A stretch of 64,000 nt of DNA, taken from NCBI GenBank assembly GCA_003676145.1, contig NAUB01000027.1, positions 62,001 to 126,000 on the forward strand, read 5' to 3'. A model generated the notes under the pieces. It made no database searches. It was given only the letters and a program-made list of their open reading frames with translations, and was not told where the DNA came from. Made by a program: the position numbers and the translations under genes. The stretch comes from a gamma proteobacterium symbiont of Stewartia floridana. GTDB lineage: Bacteria > Pseudomonadota > Gammaproteobacteria > Chromatiales > Chromatiaceae. Of this stretch, positions 48,210 to 58,278 are shown in pieces (within the stretch, counting starts at the first letter, position 1; every line of letters starts with the position of its first letter).

Positions 48210-49484
48210 TCAGCCAGCCCCGACCATGCAGCGCTTATGGTCGATGTGATATTGAAACTCATCCCGATAGTGGCGCAGCATACCCTGTACCGGCAAAGCT
48301 GCTGCGTCTCCCAGGGCGCAGATGGTTTTGCCGCTGATCTTGTCGGCCACATCATCCAGCAGGTCCAGATCCTCCTGGCGTCCCTGACCGGTCTCGATGC
48401 GGTGCACGACCCGATAGAGCCAGCCGGTACCCTCACGGCAGGGAGTACACTGACCACAGGACTCTTCGTGGTAGAAATAGGACATGCGCTCAAGGGTCTT
48501 GACCATACAATTGGTATCGTCGAGCACGATCACCGCACCGGAACCCAGCATGGAGCCGGCGCCTGCGATGGAGTCGTAGTCCATATTCAGATCCATCATC
48601 TGTTCACCGGGTATCACCGGTGCCGATGAACCACCTGGAATCACCGCTTTGATCTTACGACCATCTTTCATTCCCCCGGCCATCTCAAGCAGCTCGGAAA
48701 AAGGTGTTCCCATCGGAATTTCGAAAACCCCCGGATTATTGATATTGCCGGAGATTGAAAACAGTTTTGAGCCACCGCTGTTCTTAACACCGATATCGGC
48801 AAACCATTCACCACCCTTCTCCAGAATCATTGGAATCGAGGCCAGACTCTCGGTGTTGTTGATGATGGTCGGGCGGCCATACAGGCCGAAGTGGGCAGGA
48901 AACGGAGGCTTGTAACGGGGCTGCCCCTTCTTGCCTTCGATCGACTCCAGCAAGGCGGTCTCTTCACCGCAGATGTAGGCACCGCCACCCAGGTGGGTAT
49001 GCAGTTCGAAATCAAATCCTGAGCCGAGCAGGTTGTCTCCAAGAAAACCGGCTTCCCGGGCCTCCTGCAGCGCCTGTTCGAAGCGCTCATAGGGTTCCCA
49101 GAACTCACCCCGGATATAGTTGTATCCACGGGTCGCGCCAATCGCATAACCGGCCAGAATCATCCCCTCGATCAGTTGATGGGGGTTATAGCGCAGGATA
49201 TCCCGATCTTTGAAAGTCCCCGGCTCACCTTCGTCCGAGTTACACACCACATACTTCTGTCCCGGCGCATTTCGCGAGATGAAACTCCACTTCAGGCCGG
49301 TCGGGAAACCTGCCCCGCCACGTCCGCGCAGTCCGGACTTTTTCACCTCTTCAATGATATCTTCAGGGGCCCGTTTCTCTGAAAGCACCTGCTTCAATAC
49401 TTCATAGCCACCGCGGCTCTGGTATTGCTCCATCAGCCAGGGGCGTTCAAGATCCAGGGTTCGCAGACAGACTTCATTGACCAT
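48210..49484 (-). CDS. nuoF: NADH-quinone oxidoreductase subunit F
   Basis: A 424-residue peripheral subunit that oxidises NADH. It has the Gly-rich NADH/FMN loop [19 protein letters not shown] region [15 protein letters not shown], and the N3 4Fe-4S motif [11 protein letters not shown] with a further Cys near the C-terminus. It starts 5 bp after nuoE. Confidence 0.97.
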   Translation of the reverse strand: MVNEVCLRTLDLERPWLMEQYQSRGGYEVLKQVLSEKRAPEDIIEEVKKSGLRGRGGAGFPTGLKWSFISRNAPGQKYVVCNSDEGEPGTFKDRDILRYNPHQLIEGMILAGYAIGATRGYNYIRGEFWEPYERFEQALQEAREAGFLGDNLLGSGFDFELHTHLGGGAYICGEETALLESIEGKKGQPRYKPPFPAHFGLYGRPTIINNTESLASIPMILEKGGEWFADIGVKNSGGSKLFSISGNINNPGVFEIPMGTPFSELLEMAGGMKDGRKIKAVIPGGSSAPVIPGEQMMDLNMDYDSIAGAGSMLGSGAVIVLDDTNCMVKTLERMSYFYHEESCGQCTPCREGTGWLYRVVHRIETGQGRQEDLDLLDDVADKISGKTICALGDAAALPVQGMLRHYRDEFQYHIDHKRCMVGAG

Positions 49485-49489
49485 GGCTG

Positions 49490-49993
49490 TTACTCCAGAC
49501 CTTCCAGAATCGCATCGACGATTTCCGGTGTGAGATTTTCATAATACTGTTTGCCGATCTGCATCATGGGCGCGCCGCCACAGGCCCCCAGGCACTCCAC
49601 CTCTTTCATGGAGAAGCGGCCATCCTCGGTCACCTCGCCAAAGCTGATACCGAGTTTCTTCTCAAGATGCTCGACAATCAGATCCGACTTATTGGTCATG
49701 CAGGATACGTTGGTGCAGACACAGATCTTGTGCTTGCCCACCGGCTTCAGCTCATACATGGAGTAGAAGGTCGCCACCTCATAGACAGCGATCGGCGGCA
49801 TATCCAGATAGTCGGCAACCCGGTCCATCAGTTCCGTAGTCAACCAGCCACCATTGTCATCCTGCACGATCATCAAGGCGCCCATCACGGCGGACTGTTT
49901 CCACTCAGCGGGATACTTGGCAATCCAGCGATCAATCTCCGCACAGATTTGCGGGGAGAAAAGTTCCGTTTTGTCTTTAACTGTTACTGTCAT
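49490..49993 (-). CDS. nuoE: NADH-quinone oxidoreductase subunit E
   Basis: A 167-residue thioredoxin-like subunit with the N1a 2Fe-2S ligands CTNVSC (Cx4C) and CLGAC (Cx3C). Start set at the ATG 49993; an in-frame TTG two codons earlier gives no better ribosome site. It is separated by 11 bp from nuoD. Confidence 0.95.
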   Translation of the reverse strand: MTVTVKDKTELFSPQICAEIDRWIAKYPAEWKQSAVMGALMIVQDDNGGWLTTELMDRVADYLDMPPIAVYEVATFYSMYELKPVGKHKICVCTNVSCMTNKSDLIVEHLEKKLGISFGEVTEDGRFSMKEVECLGACGGAPMMQIGKQYYENLTPEIVDAILEGLE

Positions 49994-50004
49994 TTTCAAT
50001 TGCT

Positions 50005-51258
50005 CTAACGGTCGATCTCACCAAATACCACATCCATGGTGCCAATCACCGCCACCACATCGGCGAGCATATGGCCGTTGACCATTTCGTCCATGGCAGC
50101 CAGGTGAGAGAAACCCGGCGCTCTGATTTTCAATCGGTAAGGCTTATTGGCGCCATCGGAGACGATGTAACAGCCAAACTCCCCTTTCGGAGCCTCAACC
50201 GCTGCGTAGACCTCACCCTCAGGTGGGCAATAGCCTTCAGTAAAGAGCTTGAAGTGGTGAATCAAGCCCTCCATGTCATCCTTCATCTCATCCCGGCTGG
50301 GTGCGGCAATCTTATGGTCGTCGAGCATCACCGGACCCGGATTGGCCCTCAGCCAATCGATACACTGCTTGATGATACGGGTCGATTCCCGCAGCTCGCC
50401 AATACGCACCAGGTAACGGTCGTAACAGTCGCCGTTCTGGCCCACCGGGATATCGAAATCCACTTTGTCATAGGCCGCATAGGACTGTTTCTTACGCAGA
50501 TCCCAGGCGATACCGGAGCCTCGCAGCATCGGGCCGGTAAAGCCAAGTTGCAGTGCCCTCTCCGGTGAAACCACACCGATTCCGACGGTACGCTGCTTCC
50601 AGATTCTGTTGTCGGTGAGCAGGGTTTCGTACTCGTCCACCAGACCGGGAAAGCGGTTTATGAAATCCTCGATGAAATCGAGCAGCGACCCCTGTCGGGT
50701 CTCATTGCGGGAAGCCACGTCACGACCGGTGACCCACTGGCTTGCCTGGTATTGAGGCATCTTTTCCGGCAGATCACGGTAGACACCGCCAGGGCGGTAG
50801 TAGGCGGCGTGCATGCGGGCGCCGGAGACGGCCTCGTAGCAGTCCATCAGATCCTCCCGTTCCCGGAAGGCGTAGAGAAATACGGTCATCGCGCCCACAT
50901 CCAGGGCGTGGGTGCCCAGCCACATCAGGTGGTTGAGGATCCGGGTGATCTCATCGAACATGGTGCGGATGTATTGCGCCCGAACCGGCACCTCCACCCC
51001 AAGCAGCTTCTCGATCGCTCGCACATAGCCGTGCTCGTTACACATCATCGACACATAGTCGAGTCGATCCATGTAGGGAATGCTTTGGTTATAGGGCTTG
51101 CTCTCAGCCAGCTTCTCGGTGGCTCGATGCAGCAGGCCAATGTGCGGGTCGGCACGCTCGATGACCTCACCGTCCATCTCCAGAACCAGTCGCAGTACAC
51201 CATGGGCTGCCGGATGCTGGGGACCGAAATTGAGGGTGTAGTTACGAATTTCAGGCAT
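50005..51258 (-). CDS. nuoD: NADH-quinone oxidoreductase subunit D
   Basis: A 417-residue 49-kDa-type subunit at the quinone site: [20 protein letters not shown] start and [12 protein letters not shown] with the conserved His/Arg residues. Start at the ATG 51258, overlapping the nuoC stop by 8 bp; an upstream in-frame extension lies within nuoC. It is separate from nuoC, unlike the fused E. coli nuoCD. Confidence 0.96.
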   Translation of the reverse strand: MPEIRNYTLNFGPQHPAAHGVLRLVLEMDGEVIERADPHIGLLHRATEKLAESKPYNQSIPYMDRLDYVSMMCNEHGYVRAIEKLLGVEVPVRAQYIRTMFDEITRILNHLMWLGTHALDVGAMTVFLYAFREREDLMDCYEAVSGARMHAAYYRPGGVYRDLPEKMPQYQASQWVTGRDVASRNETRQGSLLDFIEDFINRFPGLVDEYETLLTDNRIWKQRTVGIGVVSPERALQLGFTGPMLRGSGIAWDLRKKQSYAAYDKVDFDIPVGQNGDCYDRYLVRIGELRESTRIIKQCIDWLRANPGPVMLDDHKIAAPSRDEMKDDMEGLIHHFKLFTEGYCPPEGEVYAAVEAPKGEFGCYIVSDGANKPYRLKIRAPGFSHLAAMDEMVNGHMLADVVAVIGTMDVVFGEIDR

Positions 51259-51970
51259 CGGCGGCATCCTGCGTTGTGTCATCTTCATTCAGATAACGGT
51301 TGTCTTCACGGGTAACCTTGGGTACCAGGGTGCGCGGATCGATGCTCACCGGTTCGTAGATCACCCGCGCCTGCTGTTCGTCGTAGCGCATCTCCACCTG
51401 ACCGATCAGCGGGAAGTCTTTCCTGAACGGATGGCCGATGAATCCGTAGTCGGTGAGGATTCTGCGCAGATCCGGGTGTCCGTCAAACAGGATGCCGTAG
51501 AGATCGAAGGCCTCTCGCTCGAACCAGTTGGCGCTGGCCCAGACGGGAACCACTGAGGCAACAATCGGTTGATCGGTGTCGACAAAGACCCGCAACCGAA
51601 GGCGGGTGTTGTTGCTGATGGAGAGCAGATGGTAGACCGCCGCAAAGCGCCGGTTCTTTTCTGGCTCATCCCCCGCCTGTTCGGCCACACCCCGGCCGAA
51701 ACCGGTATTTGGCGCACCGTCAGTCTGCCACTCGGAGCTGCCATAATCCGAGTAGTCAACGCCGCAGACGTCGATCAACTCATTGAAACCAAATTCGTCA
51801 TCGTCGTGCAAGGTGTTGGCAACTTCGATCAGCTTGTCGGTGGGCACTACCAGGGTGACCTCGCCGCAGCTTCTCTCCACCTGACAACTCAAATCGGAAA
51901 AGCGCACTTCAAGTGTCGATGCCAGTTGATCCAGCCGACCTTGCATACCGTTTTGGGAACCGCTACTCAT
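51251..51970 (-). CDS. nuoC: NADH-quinone oxidoreductase subunit C
   Basis: A 239-residue 30-kDa-type subunit, with [20 protein letters not shown] followed by [17 protein letters not shown] as family signature. An acidic tail follows ([14 protein letters not shown]). An internal stretch around residues 80-105 ([14 protein letters not shown]...) looks like an insertion relative to short homologues. It lies 15 bp after nuoB. Confidence 0.96.
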   Translation of the reverse strand: MSSGSQNGMQGRLDQLASTLEVRFSDLSCQVERSCGEVTLVVPTDKLIEVANTLHDDDEFGFNELIDVCGVDYSDYGSSEWQTDGAPNTGFGRGVAEQAGDEPEKNRRFAAVYHLLSISNNTRLRLRVFVDTDQPIVASVVPVWASANWFEREAFDLYGILFDGHPDLRRILTDYGFIGHPFRKDFPLIGQVEMRYDEQQARVIYEPVSIDPRTLVPKVTREDNRYLNEDDTTQDAADA

Positions 51971-51985
51971 GATCTATCCACCACC

Positions 51986-52462
51986 TTATCGCGCTATGGT
52001 ACTGGTCCGGCGTATCTTGTCCTGCAACTGAAGCACACCGTACAGCAACGCCTCTGCTGTCGGAGGACAACCGGGGACATAGATATCCACCGGCACGACC
52101 CGATCACAGCCTCTGACCACGGCGTATGAGTAGTGATAGTAGCCACCACCATTGGCGCAGGAGCCCATGGAGATCACCCAGCGGGGTTCAGCCATCTGGT
52201 CATACACTTTACGCAGTGCCGGAGCCATCTTGTTGACCAGGGTACCGGCTACGATCATCACATCCGATTGGCGTGGGCTGGGGCGGAACACGATGCCGAA
52301 GCGATCCATGTCATAGCGGGATGCCGCGGCCTGCATCATCTCCACCGCACAACAGGCCAGACCAAAGGTCATCGGCCACATCGAGCCGGTACGCGCCCAG
52401 TTGATCAACTTGTCTGCGGAGGTGGTGATTACACCTTTCTCAAGAATGCCCTCAATGCCCAC
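51986..52462 (-). CDS. nuoB: NADH-quinone oxidoreductase subunit B
   Basis: A 158-residue subunit holding cluster N2: paired cysteines in [10 protein letters not shown], then [13 protein letters not shown] and [14 protein letters not shown]. The start is GTG at 52462 with a strong AGGAGG 8 nt upstream, which decides the start. Quinone-proximal electron exit of complex I. Confidence 0.96.
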   Translation of the reverse strand: MGIEGILEKGVITTSADKLINWARTGSMWPMTFGLACCAVEMMQAAASRYDMDRFGIVFRPSPRQSDVMIVAGTLVNKMAPALRKVYDQMAEPRWVISMGSCANGGGYYHYSYAVVRGCDRVVPVDIYVPGCPPTAEALLYGVLQLQDKIRRTSTIAR

Positions 52463-52501
52463 TCTTAGCCTCCTGGAGGATTACAGCGCTAAAAATCTTG
52501 A

Positions 52502-52858
52502 TTACTCCCACTCCAGAGCCCCTTTCTTCCATTCGTAGATAAAACCGATTACCAGAATACCCAGGAAAACCATCATGGCGATAAAGCCCACCATGCCGAT
52601 CTGGTCGAGCACCACGGCCCAGGGGAAGAGAAATGCGATCTCGAGATCGAAGATAATGAATAGGATGGCTACCAGATAGTAGCGAACGTCGAATTTCATG
52701 CGGGAGTCCTCGAAGGCCTCGAAACCGCATTCGTAAGGAGAGTTTTTCTCGTCGTCCGGCTTACTCGTACCAAGCAGAAAGCCCAATCCGATGACAATGC
52801 CACCCAACACGAAAGCGACCGTTAGGAAAATCATGATGGGCAAATAATTTTCAAGCAT
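52502..52858 (-). CDS. nuoA: NADH-quinone oxidoreductase subunit A
   Basis: A 118-residue, three-helix membrane subunit and first gene of the operon: [20 protein letters not shown] is the diagnostic loop (including the conserved Cys), followed by [20 protein letters not shown]. The ATG is preceded by a G-run only loosely placed as a ribosome site. A good promoter lies about 70-95 bp upstream. Confidence 0.97.
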   Translation of the reverse strand: MLENYLPIMIFLTVAFVLGGIVIGLGFLLGTSKPDDEKNSPYECGFEAFEDSRMKFDVRYYLVAILFIIFDLEIAFLFPWAVVLDQIGMVGFIAMMVFLGILVIGFIYEWKKGALEWE

Positions 52859-52923
52859 CAGAAAGCTGACCCCCCAGTTAATTCAATCGTTATGTTCTTA
52901 GTGAAACTTCAGGGAAGGCAGGC

Positions 52924-52953
52924 AGTCTATCCTCTGGCCCGCAACAATGTCAA
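52924..52953 (-). promoter_or_regulatory. Sigma70 promoter of the nuo operon
   Basis: On the minus strand, TTGACA (52953-52948) and TAGACT (52929-52924) are separated by 18 bp, 66 bp before the nuoA ATG and just after the secG/tRNA terminator. TTGACA is a full consensus -35; the -10 has one mismatch from TATACT. Confidence 0.65.
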
Positions 52954-53012
52954 GTGGGGCAAAAAGTAATAATTATATATAATTCAATCAGTTATAATAC
53001 TTTTACAGGCAT

Positions 53013-53049
53013 AAAAAAACGGTATCACACCAAAAAGGTGCGTACCGTT
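53013..53049 (-). terminator. Rho-independent terminator after secG and tRNA-Leu
   Basis: Minus strand: AACGGTA with CGCACC pairs with GGTGTGA and TACCGTT around a T5 loop, ending in a run of seven T. It starts 9 nt past the tRNA 3' end and separates the upstream transcript from nuo. Confidence 0.85.
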
Positions 53050-53058
53050 CTCATTGGA

Positions 53059-53143
53059 TGGTGCCGATGGCCGGATTTGAACCGGCACGGCTTGCGCCAC
53101 TACCCCCTCAAGATAGCGTGTCTACCAATTCCACCACATCGGC
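53059..53143 (-). tRNA. tRNA-Leu (GAG)
   Basis: An 85-nt class-II tRNA with long variable arm and encoded CCA. Acceptor GCCGATG pairs with CATCGGC. Anticodon GAG at 53107-53109 (loop TTGAGGG, stem CTATC/GGTAG). T-arm includes GGTTCAAATCC. It stands 21 bp past secG. Confidence 0.96.
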
Positions 53144-53164
53144 AAAAAACTGTTTCCCTGCTCC

Positions 53165-53671
53165 CTACTGTTTTCCGTCTGCTGCAGGCTGCTGTTCGGT
53201 CGCAGCCCCTTCGGACGGTTCGGCCATCGCCTCGGAAGGCATAGCATCCGCTTCAGCTGCGGATTCGCTGGCCTGCACCGGCGGCATCTCCTCAGACTGA
53301 ACTTGTGGCACGCTGTCAGCCGCAGGAACTGCTGGCAGATCACTGTTACCACCGGGCACCGCAGGCAGATCAGTCTCTGCGGCCGGCACTTCGATCACCG
53401 GTGCTGCGCCCATGTTCTCCATCAGCCCTTCGGGCTCGTTGGTCTGGGCCGCAAAATAGGCCATCACCATACTGGTAACGAAAAACAGGGTCGCCAGAAT
53501 CGCTGTCGCACGGGTCAGAAAAGAGGCCGATCCTTTGGAGCCGAATACGGTGCCTGAAGCGCCGCTGCCAAAGGCTGCGCCCATATCCGCACCTTTACCG
53601 TGTTGAATCAGAATCAACCCAACCAACCCAACGGCCAGAAAGATGTGAAACACGGTCAAAATCGTTTGCAT
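53165..53671 (-). CDS. secG: Preprotein translocase subunit SecG with long acidic tail
   Basis: A 168-residue SecG. The normal two-helix part (QTILTVFHIFLAVGLVGLIL and ATAILATLFFVTSMVMAYF) ends by ~75, and HGKGADMGAAFGSGASGTVFG is the family loop. The remaining ~90 residues form an Ala/Pro/Glu-rich acidic tail, longer than in E. coli SecG (~110 residues in all). Role: auxiliary part of the SecYEG channel. It follows tpiA by 62 bp. Confidence 0.94.
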   Translation of the reverse strand: MQTILTVFHIFLAVGLVGLILIQHGKGADMGAAFGSGASGTVFGSKGSASFLTRATAILATLFFVTSMVMAYFAAQTNEPEGLMENMGAAPVIEVPAAETDLPAVPGGNSDLPAVPAADSVPQVQSEEMPPVQASESAAEADAMPSEAMAEPSEGAATEQQPAADGKQ

Positions 53672-53733
53672 GTCTGCGTTACCTAATAGAGGGTGTCCAG
53701 TCAGTCAGACGCTGACCCACAACCCTGAAAAAA

Positions 53734-54486
53734 TTAATTTGCCGCCGTACAGATTCCCAGGAAATCTTCTGCGGCCAGTGATGCGCCACCAATCAGGCCA
53801 CCATCGATATCCGCTTTGCCAATCAGCTCTTTGGCGTTTCCAGGCTTCATCGAACCGCCATAGAGGATGCGTACACCCTCAGCCACTTCGGCGCTCTTCT
53901 CCGCCACCAGGGAGCGAATAAAGGCGTGTACCTCCTGGGCCTGCTCAGGGGTCGCGGTCTTACCGGTTCCGATCGCCCAGACCGGCTCGTAGGCGATAAC
54001 GCCATCCGCCAGTGCAGCCACACCCTCAAGCTCGATCACCGCATTCAGCTGACGTGCCACAACCTCGTTGGTGACACCGGACTCACGCTCTTCCAGAGTT
54101 TCGCCGACACACAGGATCGGTGCCAGACCGGCAGCCCGTGCAGTGGCAAACTTTTTCGCAACCAGCTCATCACTTTCGTTGTGATAGGTGCGGCGCTCGG
54201 AGTGTCCTACGATGACGTACTTACAGGCGAAGTCATTCAGCATGGAAGCCGCCACTTCGCCGGTGTAGGCACCGGATGTCTCGGTGGAGAGATCCTGACC
54301 ACCCCAGGCGATATCGGTGCCATTCAGACTCTGCTGAGCCTCAGGAATGAAAATGGCAGTGGGGCAGACCGCAACTTCAGCGTTGGTGACCGCGCCGACA
54401 CCCTCCTTGATACCATCCAATAAGCTACGAACACTCTCAAGTGAACCGTTCATTTTCCAATTTCCGGCAACCAGTGGTCTACGCAT
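53734..54486 (-). CDS. tpiA: Triosephosphate isomerase
   Basis: A 250-residue TIM barrel with all active-site motifs: GNWKMNG (Lys), VGHSERR (His) and [14 protein letters not shown] (Glu), plus phosphate loop YGGSMKPGN. It converts dihydroxyacetone phosphate and glyceraldehyde-3-phosphate in glycolysis, gluconeogenesis and the Calvin cycle. AGGAG precedes the ATG. Confidence 0.97.
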   Translation of the reverse strand: MRRPLVAGNWKMNGSLESVRSLLDGIKEGVGAVTNAEVAVCPTAIFIPEAQQSLNGTDIAWGGQDLSTETSGAYTGEVAASMLNDFACKYVIVGHSERRTYHNESDELVAKKFATARAAGLAPILCVGETLEERESGVTNEVVARQLNAVIELEGVAALADGVIAYEPVWAIGTGKTATPEQAQEVHAFIRSLVAEKSAEVAEGVRILYGGSMKPGNAKELIGKADIDGGLIGGASLAAEDFLGICTAAN

Positions 54487-54845
54487 GCTTACACTCCTGC
54501 TATAAAAAGAAAGCGCGGTAGCTTAACGGCCAACGCGTCTGAAATCAATCTTAAGTGGGGCTTTCCTGGCGATTTTCTGCAGATTGGATCCAATTCCCGC
54601 CGGAATGACCGGCGCTTACTCAACAGAATAAACCGCAAATGAACGCCAATCACCGTGAATCCACGCTAATAGATGCTGCCAGTTGACTGTTATTCGCGGC
54701 ATTTTGCGCTGATTCGCCTCCATTGGCGGTTTATCAGCTAAAAGTGACTCAATTCCACCAGCAAAAACTGAGGTGGAATGGTTGAAACAGACACCACTGC
54801 CCCCTGGATTGCCCGAAACCGGGGCTCGCTGCCGATCAACCGGGA
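54487..54845. other. Intergenic region with inverted-repeat element
   Basis: Between glmM and tpiA. It holds an imperfect copy of the dispersed repeat with arms near 54630-54670 and 54690-54733; nothing else was recognised. The rest must contain any separate tpiA promoter, since this gap breaks an otherwise usual gene cluster. Confidence 0.6.
54630..54733. repeat. Dispersed GCAAATGAACGC inverted repeat, copy 2
   Basis: The left arm begins AAACCGCAAATGAACGCCAA and the right arm ends with its approximate complement CCTCCATTGGCGGTTTA. The arms are imperfect: about three mismatches in the first 24 pairs and worse further inward. It is the same family as 43007-43162 and 62526-62749. Confidence 0.75.
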
Positions 54846-56189
54846 TCAGCCGGCTACCAAGGCTTCAACGGTACTGGCGATCTGTGACGACAGCAGTTCG
54901 ACCTGCTCACCGTCACTGCCCTCCACCATCACACGCATCAACGGCTCGGTACCGGATGGCCTGAGCAGTACCCGACCTGAGCTGCCCATCTCCACTTCCG
55001 CTTCACGTACCGATCTTTTGACCGCATCCGACTCCATAATCTCCTGGGCACTGGCACCACCCAGATGGATGTTGGTCAGTTTTTGCGGGTATTTGCTCAT
55101 CCCGGCGCTGAGCTCCCGTAGCGAACGCCCCGTGGCATGAACTTCCGCCAGAACCTGTAGCGCTGAGACGATACCGTCTCCGGTGGTGGTGCGATCCAGG
55201 CAGATGATATGGCCAGACTGCTCACCACCGAGCACCCAGCCCTTTTTCGAGAGGCGCTCCATGATGTAGCGATCCCCCACATTGGTCCGCTCAAATACCA
55301 CGCCGTGCTCCCGCAAGGCATGCTCCAGACCGAGATTACTCATCAGGGTGCCCACAACCGCACCCTTCAGCTCGCCAACCCGCATCCGCGAGCAGGCGAT
55401 GATATAGAGAATCTCATCCCCATCCACTTCGTTGCCCTGATCATCGATCATGATCAGACGGTCGCCATCCCCGTCCAGGGCGATGCCAAGGTCGGCACCA
55501 TGTTCCAGAACTGCGGCTTTCAGATGCTCTGGATGGGTTGAGCCCACCCCGTCATTGATATTGAAGCCATTCGGCTGATTGCCGATTGCAATCACATCGG
55601 CCCCCATCTCATCGAAAACGTAGGGTGCGATGTTGTAGGCGGCTCCATTTGAGCAATCCACGACGATCTTCATACCCTTGAAGCGGGTTTTGAGTGGCAC
55701 GGTACTTTTGCAGAATTCGATATAGCGCCCCTCTGCATCCATCTTTTCCGCCCGTCCCAGATTGGCGGAATCCACGGTGGTGAGCGGCTTATCCATCTCG
55801 GCCTCGATGGCGCTCTCCACCTGGTCCGGCAGCTTGAGTCCATCTGCGGAGAAGAATTTTATGCCATTGTCGGTGTAGGCATTGTGAGAGGCACTGATGA
55901 CGATCCCCGCCTGGGCATGAAGGGTTCGGGTCAGGTAGGCCACACTGGGAGTCGGCATGGGACCGAGCAGCGTGATATTGACACCCGCCGCTGTGAGTCC
56001 TGCCTCCAGGGCCGATTCGAGCAGATAGCCGGAGATACGGGTATCCTTGCCGATCAACACCCGGCTCTTGGATTCCGTACCCAGAATCCGTCCGACAGCC
56101 CAGCCCAGCTTCAACACAAACTCAGGTGTAATCGCACCTTCGCCAAAACGGCCGCGCACACCATCGGTTCCAAAATACTTTCGACTCAC
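54846..56189 (-). CDS. glmM: Phosphoglucosamine mutase
   Basis: A 447-residue mutase turning glucosamine-6-phosphate into glucosamine-1-phosphate for peptidoglycan and LPS precursors. Motifs in order: [21 protein letters not shown] with the phosphoserine in ASHN, metal loop LDGDGDR, GEQSGH, and [15 protein letters not shown]. The start is GTG at 56189, with GAGGA 8 nt upstream. Confidence 0.97.
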   Translation of the reverse strand: MSRKYFGTDGVRGRFGEGAITPEFVLKLGWAVGRILGTESKSRVLIGKDTRISGYLLESALEAGLTAAGVNITLLGPMPTPSVAYLTRTLHAQAGIVISASHNAYTDNGIKFFSADGLKLPDQVESAIEAEMDKPLTTVDSANLGRAEKMDAEGRYIEFCKSTVPLKTRFKGMKIVVDCSNGAAYNIAPYVFDEMGADVIAIGNQPNGFNINDGVGSTHPEHLKAAVLEHGADLGIALDGDGDRLIMIDDQGNEVDGDEILYIIACSRMRVGELKGAVVGTLMSNLGLEHALREHGVVFERTNVGDRYIMERLSKKGWVLGGEQSGHIICLDRTTTGDGIVSALQVLAEVHATGRSLRELSAGMSKYPQKLTNIHLGGASAQEIMESDAVKRSVREAEVEMGSSGRVLLRPSGTEPLMRVMVEGSDGEQVELLSSQIASTVEALVAG

Positions 56190-56274
56190 AGATAATTCCT
56201 CAGTTTTTATCGCTTACTAACCCGGTGTCTGTTCAGTTCACTATCGGCTGCAGCGAGCCTCTCTTTATCTTTAA

Positions 56275-57132
56275 TTACCGACATTCGGGGTTAACAGCCT
56301 GAACAGCCGACACAATCTTCAAAGCGTCGACTGTAGCTTGTACATCGTGTACCCGTAATATGGCACTCCCTTTCATGGCAGCCATCACCGCAGCCGCCAG
56401 ACTGCCATACAGACGCTCTTCAACAGCACGATCTCCAAGCAGGGTGCCTATCATAGACTTTCTCGATATTCCCACCAATACCGGCACACCAAGCTGTTCG
56501 AGATCTTGCAGGTTGTCGAGTAGCGCAAGGTTATGAGACAGGGTTTTGCCAAAGCCAAACCCCGGATCGACAATCAGTCGGTGTTGCGGGATACCCGACG
56601 CCAAACAAGCGTCCAATCGCTGCTGAAGAAAAGTTTTAACATCCTCAACCACATCATCATAGTGAGGATTGCACTGCATGGTGCGGGGCTCACCCTGCAT
56701 GTGCATCAGACAGACCGGCACGGCGGCCTCGGTGGCCGCCTGCAGGGCGCCGGAATCGCGCAATGCCATGACATCATTGATCATCCCCGCACCGGCTGAG
56801 ACAGCCTCGCGCATCACCTCGGCCTTACTGGTGTCGACGGATATGGGCACTTCGATCTCACCGGCCAGCGCCTCAATCAGCGGAATCACCCGATCCATCT
56901 CCTGCTCCGCGGTTACCGGCTGAGCACCAGGCCGGGTCGACTCACCGCCAATATCGACCATCGCCGCGCCCTCCTCGATCATCTGCAAGGCATGTCGGAT
57001 GGCCGCATCCCGGGCTGTAAAGCGCCCTCCGTCGGAAAACGAATCCGGGGTCAGATTGAGTATCCCCATCACCCGAGGCTGACTCAGATCGAGGGGCTTA
57101 CCGGCGCAGTCGAGAATCTTGGGCGCAGCCAT
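56275..57132 (-). CDS. folP: Dihydropteroate synthase
   Basis: A 285-residue TIM-barrel enzyme of folate synthesis, joining p-aminobenzoate with the pterin diphosphate. Motifs: GILNLTPDSFSDGG, DIGGESTRPGA, INDVMAL, DPGFGFGKTLSHN and SRKSMIG. It precedes glmM by 85 bp, matching the usual folP-glmM order; ftsH, which usually comes before, is absent. Confidence 0.97.
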   Translation of the reverse strand: MAAPKILDCAGKPLDLSQPRVMGILNLTPDSFSDGGRFTARDAAIRHALQMIEEGAAMVDIGGESTRPGAQPVTAEQEMDRVIPLIEALAGEIEVPISVDTSKAEVMREAVSAGAGMINDVMALRDSGALQAATEAAVPVCLMHMQGEPRTMQCNPHYDDVVEDVKTFLQQRLDACLASGIPQHRLIVDPGFGFGKTLSHNLALLDNLQDLEQLGVPVLVGISRKSMIGTLLGDRAVEERLYGSLAAAVMAAMKGSAILRVHDVQATVDALKIVSAVQAVNPECR

Positions 57133-57263
57133 AGTTTTCCTTATTCAGAGCAGAACCGAAATACGAAGCTGTAAAACGATAGATTACCATCGACAGGACG
57201 TCGATTTTCCTTTAATTGCCGCACCGCACAGAGGTTGGCTTATGTCGTAGGCCATTGCAGGCC

Positions 57264-57890
57264 TCAAACATGCTCGGACATGGTTCGCGCCATGGCAATC
57301 AGCATCTGCCTCGATTTGCTGCTCATCTCTGAATAGATTGTCATGAGCTCCCGCAAATCGTCTGGAAAGGATCCGCATAAGCCATCCGACTCAATATGCT
57401 GCTCATCCAACCATTTAACCGGCCTCTGACTGGCCTTTTCGATGTTGCGCGCCAGGCGCTCGCCGATATGTTTGAAAGGGTTGTCGATATGCTCGGCCAA
57501 CTGAGTCGCCTTGAGGCGGCTGGCCAAGAGAAATTCAGCGACCGCCTCCGCTCCTTGCGTCTCTGACTGACGATAGAGGAACACCAGGTTCTGATGCCTT
57601 ACCGCCTGCAGATCCCGCTCGCCGGAACGGATCGGACCAAGCCCGAACATGATCCAGCAGGTCGATGTACCCGTGGCTTTGGCGATGATCTCAACATCAC
57701 TGGGATGGGGCATGGAGTAACCGGCCTCATACCAGGAGAGTCGGTTTACCGGCCACTTCGGCAACTTCTCCCTGAATGCCTTGGCTGTCTTGAAACCGGC
57801 CATCTTGCGAGCCTGTGCTATGCGCTTGCCAATCTTGACCGCGACCGGGTCTTTACTGCGCGACTGGCCGATTGAATTATTTTTTGTCAT
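57264..57890 (-). CDS. Lambda-type helix-turn-helix regulator
   Basis: A 208-residue protein. Residues ~15-75 form an XRE/lambda-type helix-turn-helix: IGKRIAQARKMAGFKTAKAF, then LSWYEAGYSMPHPSDVEIIA. A C-terminal helical region (~90-205) is unrecognised and has no LexA-like protease residues. Start set at ATG 57890; a TTG 21 nt upstream is possible. It is divergent from a small ORF and the boxA/rtcB locus with overlapping -10 boxes, so it probably represses itself and its neighbour. Confidence 0.78.
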   Translation of the reverse strand: MTKNNSIGQSRSKDPVAVKIGKRIAQARKMAGFKTAKAFREKLPKWPVNRLSWYEAGYSMPHPSDVEIIAKATGTSTCWIMFGLGPIRSGERDLQAVRHQNLVFLYRQSETQGAEAVAEFLLASRLKATQLAEHIDNPFKHIGERLARNIEKASQRPVKWLDEQHIESDGLCGSFPDDLRELMTIYSEMSSKSRQMLIAMARTMSEHV

Positions 57891-57891
57891 A

Positions 57892-57933
57892 TGCAAAAAA
57901 TTCTCTTGCAAAATAAAAGGTCAGCATTATACT
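57892..57933 (+). promoter_or_regulatory. Divergent promoter with overlapping -10 boxes and operator-like repeat
   Basis: Plus strand: TTGCAA (57906-57911), 16 bp, TATACT (57928-57933). Minus strand: TATAAT (57931-57926) overlaps that -10 and points to the HTH gene. An inverted repeat, TGCAA (57892-57896) and TTGCA (57906-57910), overlaps the plus -35 and is a candidate operator. The arrangement resembles phage-type repressor switches. Confidence 0.55.
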
Positions 57934-58003
57934 TGCGCACCAAGTTTTGGGAAGCGTCAAATCGACAGTCGCCTCCCCCACATGAATGAAACGGAAACTG
58001 ACT

Positions 58004-58138
58004 ATGTATTTATCGGGCTTACGCAACATCCACACACTGGCATCCCTGGAAACAGGTTCTGCTTGCGTGGCTGCGTATGCAGAAAAACTACAAAACGTCA
58101 GCCTGCTTAACAGCAGGGACATAACAGGTATGACCTGA
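58004..58138 (+). CDS. Small ORF, 44 residues, divergent from the HTH regulator
   Basis: ATG at 58004 with GGAAAC upstream; the product begins MYLSGLRNIHTLASLETG and ends at TGA 58136-58138. It follows a good promoter by about 70 bp and is followed by a stem-loop and a terminator, so it sits in a complete small transcription unit. No family was recognised, it has no helix-turn-helix, and an alternative frame in the same region is also open. Coding status is uncertain. Confidence 0.4.
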   Translation: MYLSGLRNIHTLASLETGSACVAAYAEKLQNVSLLNSRDITGMT

Positions 58139-58159
58139 CGCCTGCACCCTAAACAGACG

Positions 58160-58228
58160 GGAAGGTGTCATGAACTACTGACACCTTCCGGAACAACCCC
58201 CGGATGGTGAAAACCTCGGGGGTTTTTT
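58160..58228 (+). terminator. Perfect stem-loop followed by strong rho-independent terminator
   Basis: First, GGAAGGTGTCA (58160-58170) and TGACACCTTCC (58179-58189), an 11-bp perfect stem. Then AACCCCCG (58195-58202) and CGGGGGTT (58217-58224) followed by TTTT. The second is a classic terminator for the small plus-strand unit. The two stems together could also form the 3' end of a small RNA or an attenuator. Confidence 0.85.
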
Positions 58229-58261
58229 ATTGCCCGGGGAAAACCCGGACTGAACCCCGGA

Positions 58262-58278
58262 TGTTCTTTAACAATTTG
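58262..58278 (+). promoter_or_regulatory. boxA-like antitermination element
   Basis: TGTTCTTTAACAATTTG differs from the E. coli rRNA boxA (TGCTCTTTAACAATTTA) at two positions. boxA in RNA recruits NusB-NusE to stop Rho-dependent termination, normally on rRNA leaders or phage operons. Its place at the head of a structured, untranslated leader fits that role. A promoter directly before it is not obvious. Confidence 0.6.
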
